From NCBI GenBank assembly GCA_030267965.1, contig BRYA01000897.1:4431-15897 (forward strand): 11,467 nt of DNA, written 5' to 3'. Shown here piece by piece: positions 8,355 through 11,467 of the stretch. Every line of letters begins with the position of its first letter. Position 1 is the stretch's first letter. This DNA is from Triparma columacea (taxonomy: Eukaryota > Sar > Bolidophyceae > Parmales > Triparmaceae). Made by a program: the position numbers and the translations under genes. The notes under the pieces are model-generated. The model ran no database searches, was not told where the DNA came from, and saw only the letters and a list, made by a program, of their open reading frames with translations.

Positions 8355-10490
8355 ATGGAGGGTGATGTTGAAGCAGATGTTGGCCTCGTGGGTGATGTCG
8401 CTACAATCGACGATGGTCCGCAGCTTCCCTCTAGCCCTGAGCGCGCCCATTCCGGTGTGTGCGACCCAACGAGAAGCTCACCAGCTATTTCAGAAATGGC
8501 TGAGAAGGGGAGGAACGACATTGAGGCTCAGGATGAAGGGGCGATTGAGGTCTCCAAGGAGAAAAAAGAGGCCGAGGAAGGGTCCAAGGAGTTGATGCCC
8601 CCCGTCGACCGTGGTCGCACAACTATAGGTCGAGAAGGAAAGCACTTGGGGGAAGACCTGATGTTGGCAGTTCAGGAAAGGGAGGACGGGAGGACGAAGG
8701 AAGAGGCCGTGGGAGAGTTTGTTGCGACCAACGATCTTCTGAAAGGTGTCGTCAAGAAGTACACATTTTTCGAGGCAATGCTGGCTGCTGTCATTGAGAA
8801 CAAGCTGCACAGGTTGAGGAAGGTGGAGGGGGCAGCAAAGGACCTGGAGAAGAAGGACGGGAAGGAGATCGGCGAAAGCCTAGCGACGACATTGGTAGCA
8901 AGTACGCAGGTGCAATCCGCTGTCGACGAGTGGATGCACCAGTTCCCTGCTCTGAAGGAGCTCGACAAAGAGTACGGCTGGTTGAGACCTATGCTCGAGA
9001 CGATTGGCTTCAAGCTGATGGAGGAAGTCCCTTGGGGTGTCAAGATGAGGGTGACAGTGGGAGCTTTCACAAGCATGACTGATTTGCTGACTGATGTGTT
9101 TGTGACGTACACGTTTAGGAGTGATAGGAAATTGGGGTACTTCAAAGCTTCTTTGGCGAGTTTGGTAGCGTCAATTGGGCTTCAGATGCTAACTGTTTTT
9201 GGACAGAACAGGAAGTTGGGGATGAAGAGGGTGGTACAGGAGTGGATTCCAATCTTACTTGGGTATAAGCCTGCAGTTGATGCTTATAGGGTAGCGACTG
9301 GGGCAAAGCAAGAGGTTGGGACATCATTTGACCCAGTGTTTGAGATGACAGTTATGAAATGTGCTGAGATGTTTGCTGAGGCAATACCAGGAGTGATCAT
9401 CCAAATTATGGCTATAGCAACCAGTGACAAAGATGTCGAAATAACAGCGTGGCTGTCAGTTGCAGTGTCAGCAATTACAACAGGCTTTGCCTCTGCAACA
9501 ATTAGTTATGACTGGGACACAGACCCTGCTAGGAGAGAATCGGCACCAAACTTCTATGGGTATATACCAGCAAAAGCAAGCAAGAGAGCAATAGTGTTTG
9601 TTTCTATGTTGCTCTTGTCAGCAGGAATGCTTCTAATAAGGTGCACAACAATAGTTCTTCTTGGGTTAATTGGAGGTAGTTGGGCCTTTCTCTACATTGG
9701 AGCTGACCTTGGTCTCTACTTGCTGGTTAAGATATTGAGGGGTGACTTTTGGTACTGGGTACCATTGGGGGATAAGTTAGAGATTGTGTGTAGCATTCTA
9801 TTGAGAGTGATTAATAAGATCATAGTAGACTTCACTTCAATTGTGCAATTTAGACATCCTAATGAAGTTGGAGGAGCCTATTGGTTGTTTGGTCTTCCGT
9901 TGACAATGGTAAGTCTACCAGTGTCAATATATATATATCTATTTTCTCCTTATGTAGATGACAACCCAATTGATATTGCATCATTTATAGTGAAGTATAT
10001 CATACCAATAACTACCATATGCCTCGGTGTTTTCTTTTTTAACATTGAGAGGAAGTACTTGCACACCTTCTTGAGTACACAGAGGTCAAAGGATATGTCA
10101 ATGACATATTTCTTTGAAGGGGAAAGTGATGAAATAAAGATTAAAGTGTTTGGAAGTTCAAGGCATCATTGGATCTCAATTGAAGGAGAAGTTAAGAAAT
10201 GGGTTGAGTTGAACTGGGCTAAATGGGAAGAGGAGCAGCCAGACTGGTTTACTGATTTGGTGAAAGCTAAAGTGCCAGTGGAGTTCATTCCACAAGATGG
10301 AGATGCTAGAAGAAGAGAGAGTGTTAGAAGGGCAAGTGTTGATGCTGAAGCCATTGGTAGTCTAGCAGGTACTTTGAGAGCAAGTATTAGGAGAGCAAGT
10401 ATTGGAGGCGCTGATGGTGGAGATATTATAGAAGTAGGAGGTGGGAAGGCTAAAGTAAGCAGTGTTGTGCCAGATGAGGATGGGGAGTGA
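8355..10490 (+). CDS. Predicted multi-pass membrane protein, distantly XK-related-like (711 aa, intronless)
   Basis: A single open frame from ATG to TGA; an in-frame TAG at 8334-8336 just upstream supports the start. Residues 1-115 are charged and probably disordered, and 115-225 are mostly helical and soluble. Hydrophobic segments follow at about 231-252, 262-283, 334-356, 364-384, 411-429, 431-460 (possibly two), 475-491, 509-531 and 542-562. The MTDLLTDVFVTY stretch in the first segment and the EMFAEAIPGVIIQ stretch at 338-350 resemble the D-x-x-T-D and E-x-x-P-x-x-x-Q features of XK-related (XKR) proteins, some of which scramble phospholipids. This link is tentative. The cytosolic tail has a Trp-rich patch (W606, W616, W621, W624, W631) and then R-R-x-S sites at S656, S661 and S682. 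Codon use shifts along the gene: early parts prefer G/C-ending codons, later parts A/T-ending ones. The lack of introns contrasts with both neighbouring kinase genes. Confidence 0.84.
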   Translation: MEGDVEADVGLVGDVATIDDGPQLPSSPERAHSGVCDPTRSSPAISEMAEKGRNDIEAQDEGAIEVSKEKKEAEEGSKELMPPVDRGRTTIGREGKHLGEDLMLAVQEREDGRTKEEAVGEFVATNDLLKGVVKKYTFFEAMLAAVIENKLHRLRKVEGAAKDLEKKDGKEIGESLATTLVASTQVQSAVDEWMHQFPALKELDKEYGWLRPMLETIGFKLMEEVPWGVKMRVTVGAFTSMTDLLTDVFVTYTFRSDRKLGYFKASLASLVASIGLQMLTVFGQNRKLGMKRVVQEWIPILLGYKPAVDAYRVATGAKQEVGTSFDPVFEMTVMKCAEMFAEAIPGVIIQIMAIATSDKDVEITAWLSVAVSAITTGFASATISYDWDTDPARRESAPNFYGYIPAKASKRAIVFVSMLLLSAGMLLIRCTTIVLLGLIGGSWAFLYIGADLGLYLLVKILRGDFWYWVPLGDKLEIVCSILLRVINKIIVDFTSIVQFRHPNEVGGAYWLFGLPLTMVSLPVSIYIYLFSPYVDDNPIDIASFIVKYIIPITTICLGVFFFNIERKYLHTFLSTQRSKDMSMTYFFEGESDEIKIKVFGSSRHHWISIEGEVKKWVELNWAKWEEEQPDWFTDLVKAKVPVEFIPQDGDARRRESVRRASVDAEAIGSLAGTLRASIRRASIGGADGGDIIEVGGGKAKVSSVVPDEDGE

Positions 10491-10594
10491 CTAAAAGGGC
10501 AGCAACATTTGTAGGACAAATTGATTTGATTTGTTATGGTTTGTTTATTATGTAAGTGGTCAGGTGTATGTTGTGTATTGTGGGAGTGTTATAT

Positions 10595-10837
10595 TGGTTT
10601 GTGAGTATTTAAGAAGCGTATTAGATGTATTGATGAAGTGTTAAAGTGGTTTGGATGTATTGAGGAAGTGTAGTAGATATGTATGGAGTTTTGAAGAGTT
10701 GTGGCAGCGTTATAGTGGTTTGTGAGTATAAAGGAAGTGTAGTAAGTGTGTATGGAGTTTTGAAGAGTTGGGGAAGCGTTGTTGTAGTTTGTGAGTATAA
10801 TGGAAGTTTGGTAGATGTGTATGGGGATTAATAAAAG
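10595..10837. repeat. 69-bp minisatellite, about three and a half copies
   Basis: Units led by TGGTTTG or TAGTTTG start at 10595, 10647, 10716 and 10785. The two central units are each 69 bp and share long identical stretches, including TATGGAGTTTTGAAGAGTTG. The first unit is shorter (52 bp) and diverged, and the last is truncated. It probably lies in or just beyond the 3' untranslated region of the membrane protein gene. Confidence 0.7.
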
Positions 10838-11071
10838 ATAGATGAGTGTGATTGTGTAGAGGAGAAAGAAGAAGTGAGGGGGGAGAGTAGAGGAGAGGGG
10901 GGTATAAGATGATATGGTGTGTGTGTGTTTGTAATTGTGGTTGAAGGTGTGTATGTGTGTGTGTTGGTGTAAGGGTAAGGTGTGTGTAAAGGTAGAGTGT
11001 GTGAAGGGTGTAAAGGGTGTAAGGAGTCCCTGTTTAGGACCAAAAAAACTGATGATTTGGGTTAGTGGTCA

Positions 11072-11203
11072 GGTAGGGGTTAAGGTAGGGGTAAGGGTTG
11101 GGGTAAAGGTAGGGGTTGAGGTAGGGGTAAAGGTAGGGGTGAAGGTAGGGGTAAGGGTTGGAGTAAGGGTTGGAGTAAGGGTCAACGTTGGGGTGAAGGT
11201 TGG
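11072..11203. repeat. 12-bp G-rich tandem array (consensus GGTAGGGGTAAR), about 11 units
   Basis: Twelve-base units follow each other from 11072 with steady spacing; the last two, from 11180, are more diverged. Several units hold GGGG runs separated by short spacers, so the plus strand could form G-quadruplexes. The repeat is telomere-like in composition, but it is not a clean TTAGGG-type array and unique coding sequence follows it, so it is not a chromosome end. Confidence 0.75.
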
Positions 11204-11283
11204 GGGTGAGGAGAGAGGGTAAATGTGATAGAAGTGGTTGGGGTTTGAAGAGAAAAGAGAAGTTTAAGTGTTACATAGACAGA

Positions 11284-11466
11284 TCAGACATAATGACGCC
11301 TTAGAGGAACATAACCATTGAGGAGAGGGAGGCAAATGGCCTGGTGTGTCTGCTCGAAGATGTCGCTCTGGGTCTTGCACCGATTAGGCCAAACATTCAT
11401 CTTCAGCCAGGACTTTGCTTGAGCTAGTTCTTCGTCAACATGAGAGAGGAAAGCTGGAAGTCTGGC
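11284..11466 (-). CDS. 3' end of an unidentified gene (partial, 60 codons plus stop)
   Basis: An open frame enters from the right edge of the window and ends at TGA (11286-11284). The 60 visible residues begin ARLPAFLSHVDEEL and end LPLLNGYVPLRRHYV. Composition is balanced and protein-like, with normal C use in sharp contrast to the repeat region beside it, which is the main reason to call it coding. The stretch DEELAQAKSWLKMN could be an amphipathic helix. I recognise no family from this fragment. It is convergent with the membrane protein gene. The exon may begin beyond the window. Confidence 0.55.
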   Translation of the reverse strand, partial: ARLPAFLSHVDEELAQAKSWLKMNVWPNRCKTQSDIFEQTHQAICLPLLNGYVPLRRHYV

Positions 11467-11467
11467 A

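Larger units (their letters stand above)
10491..11283. other. Strand-asymmetric, repeat-rich region between convergent genes
   Basis: 793 bp after the membrane protein stop codon, with the plus strand rich in G, T and A and nearly lacking C. From 10778 to 11027 there are 250 bases with no C. It holds the 69-bp minisatellite, a GT-rich microsatellite around 10915-10970 and the 12-bp G-rich array. A possible polyadenylation hexamer AATAAA is at 10830-10835. The valine/glycine-rich frame that runs through the end is a by-product of the repeat, not a gene. Confidence 0.65.

Noticed and set aside
11072..11203. True telomere
   Set aside because: The units are degenerate and coding-like unique sequence follows on the right.
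10935..11222. Frame coding a repeated valine-glycine peptide
   Set aside because: It is a translation of the 12-bp G-rich array and GT-rich microsatellite, not a plausible protein.
1..11467. CRISPR arrays, insertion sequences, tRNA or rRNA genes
   Set aside because: No direct repeats with unique spacers, no transposase or terminal inverted repeats with target duplications, and no cloverleaf or rRNA core was seen. The gene structure is eukaryotic.

Overview
The window looks like nuclear DNA from a compact eukaryotic genome, most likely a microbial protist. Its long reading frames are cut by short GT-AG introns of 84-183 bp, with donors almost always of the form AG|GTGAG. Protein kinases of the TKL (tyrosine-kinase-like) group dominate the left two thirds, and there is no sign of bacterial operons or ribosome binding sites. 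The style of the multi-domain kinases and of the membrane protein suggests a stramenopile alga (for example a bolidophyte or pelagophyte). That placement is an impression and I cannot verify it.

Layout. (1) 9-4400, minus strand: a seven-exon gene for a predicted 1188-residue protein with a short coiled coil, about six membrane segments, an acidic linker, two tandem TKL kinase domains and a basic serine-rich tail. (2) 4401-4786: a 386-bp divergent promoter region. (3) 4787-7761, plus strand: a seven-exon gene for a predicted 771-residue protein ordered kinase, PH, SAM, PX. (4) 7762-8354: an intergenic stretch with two small hairpins. (5) 8355-10490, plus strand: an intronless gene for a 711-residue multi-pass membrane protein, distantly XK-related-like, whose base composition drifts from GC-rich at the 5' end to AT-rich at the 3' end. 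(6) 10491-11283: a strongly strand-asymmetric intergenic region with a 69-bp minisatellite, a 250-base stretch with no C, and a 12-bp G-rich array. (7) 11284-11466, minus strand: the 3' end of another gene, cut by the window edge and convergent with the membrane protein gene.

Exon joins were worked out by hand. At every junction the reading phase matches, the splice dinucleotides are canonical, and the joined protein restores a known domain (kinase activation segments, PH, PX). One junction, in the activation loop of the second kinase gene, has two phase-compatible acceptors.

Working together (inference): a membrane-embedded tandem kinase and a phosphoinositide-reading kinase share a promoter region, next to a membrane protein whose tail carries R-R-x-S sites like those in the tandem kinase. 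This would fit a membrane signalling neighbourhood, but the sequence shows only adjacency and shared motifs, not interaction.
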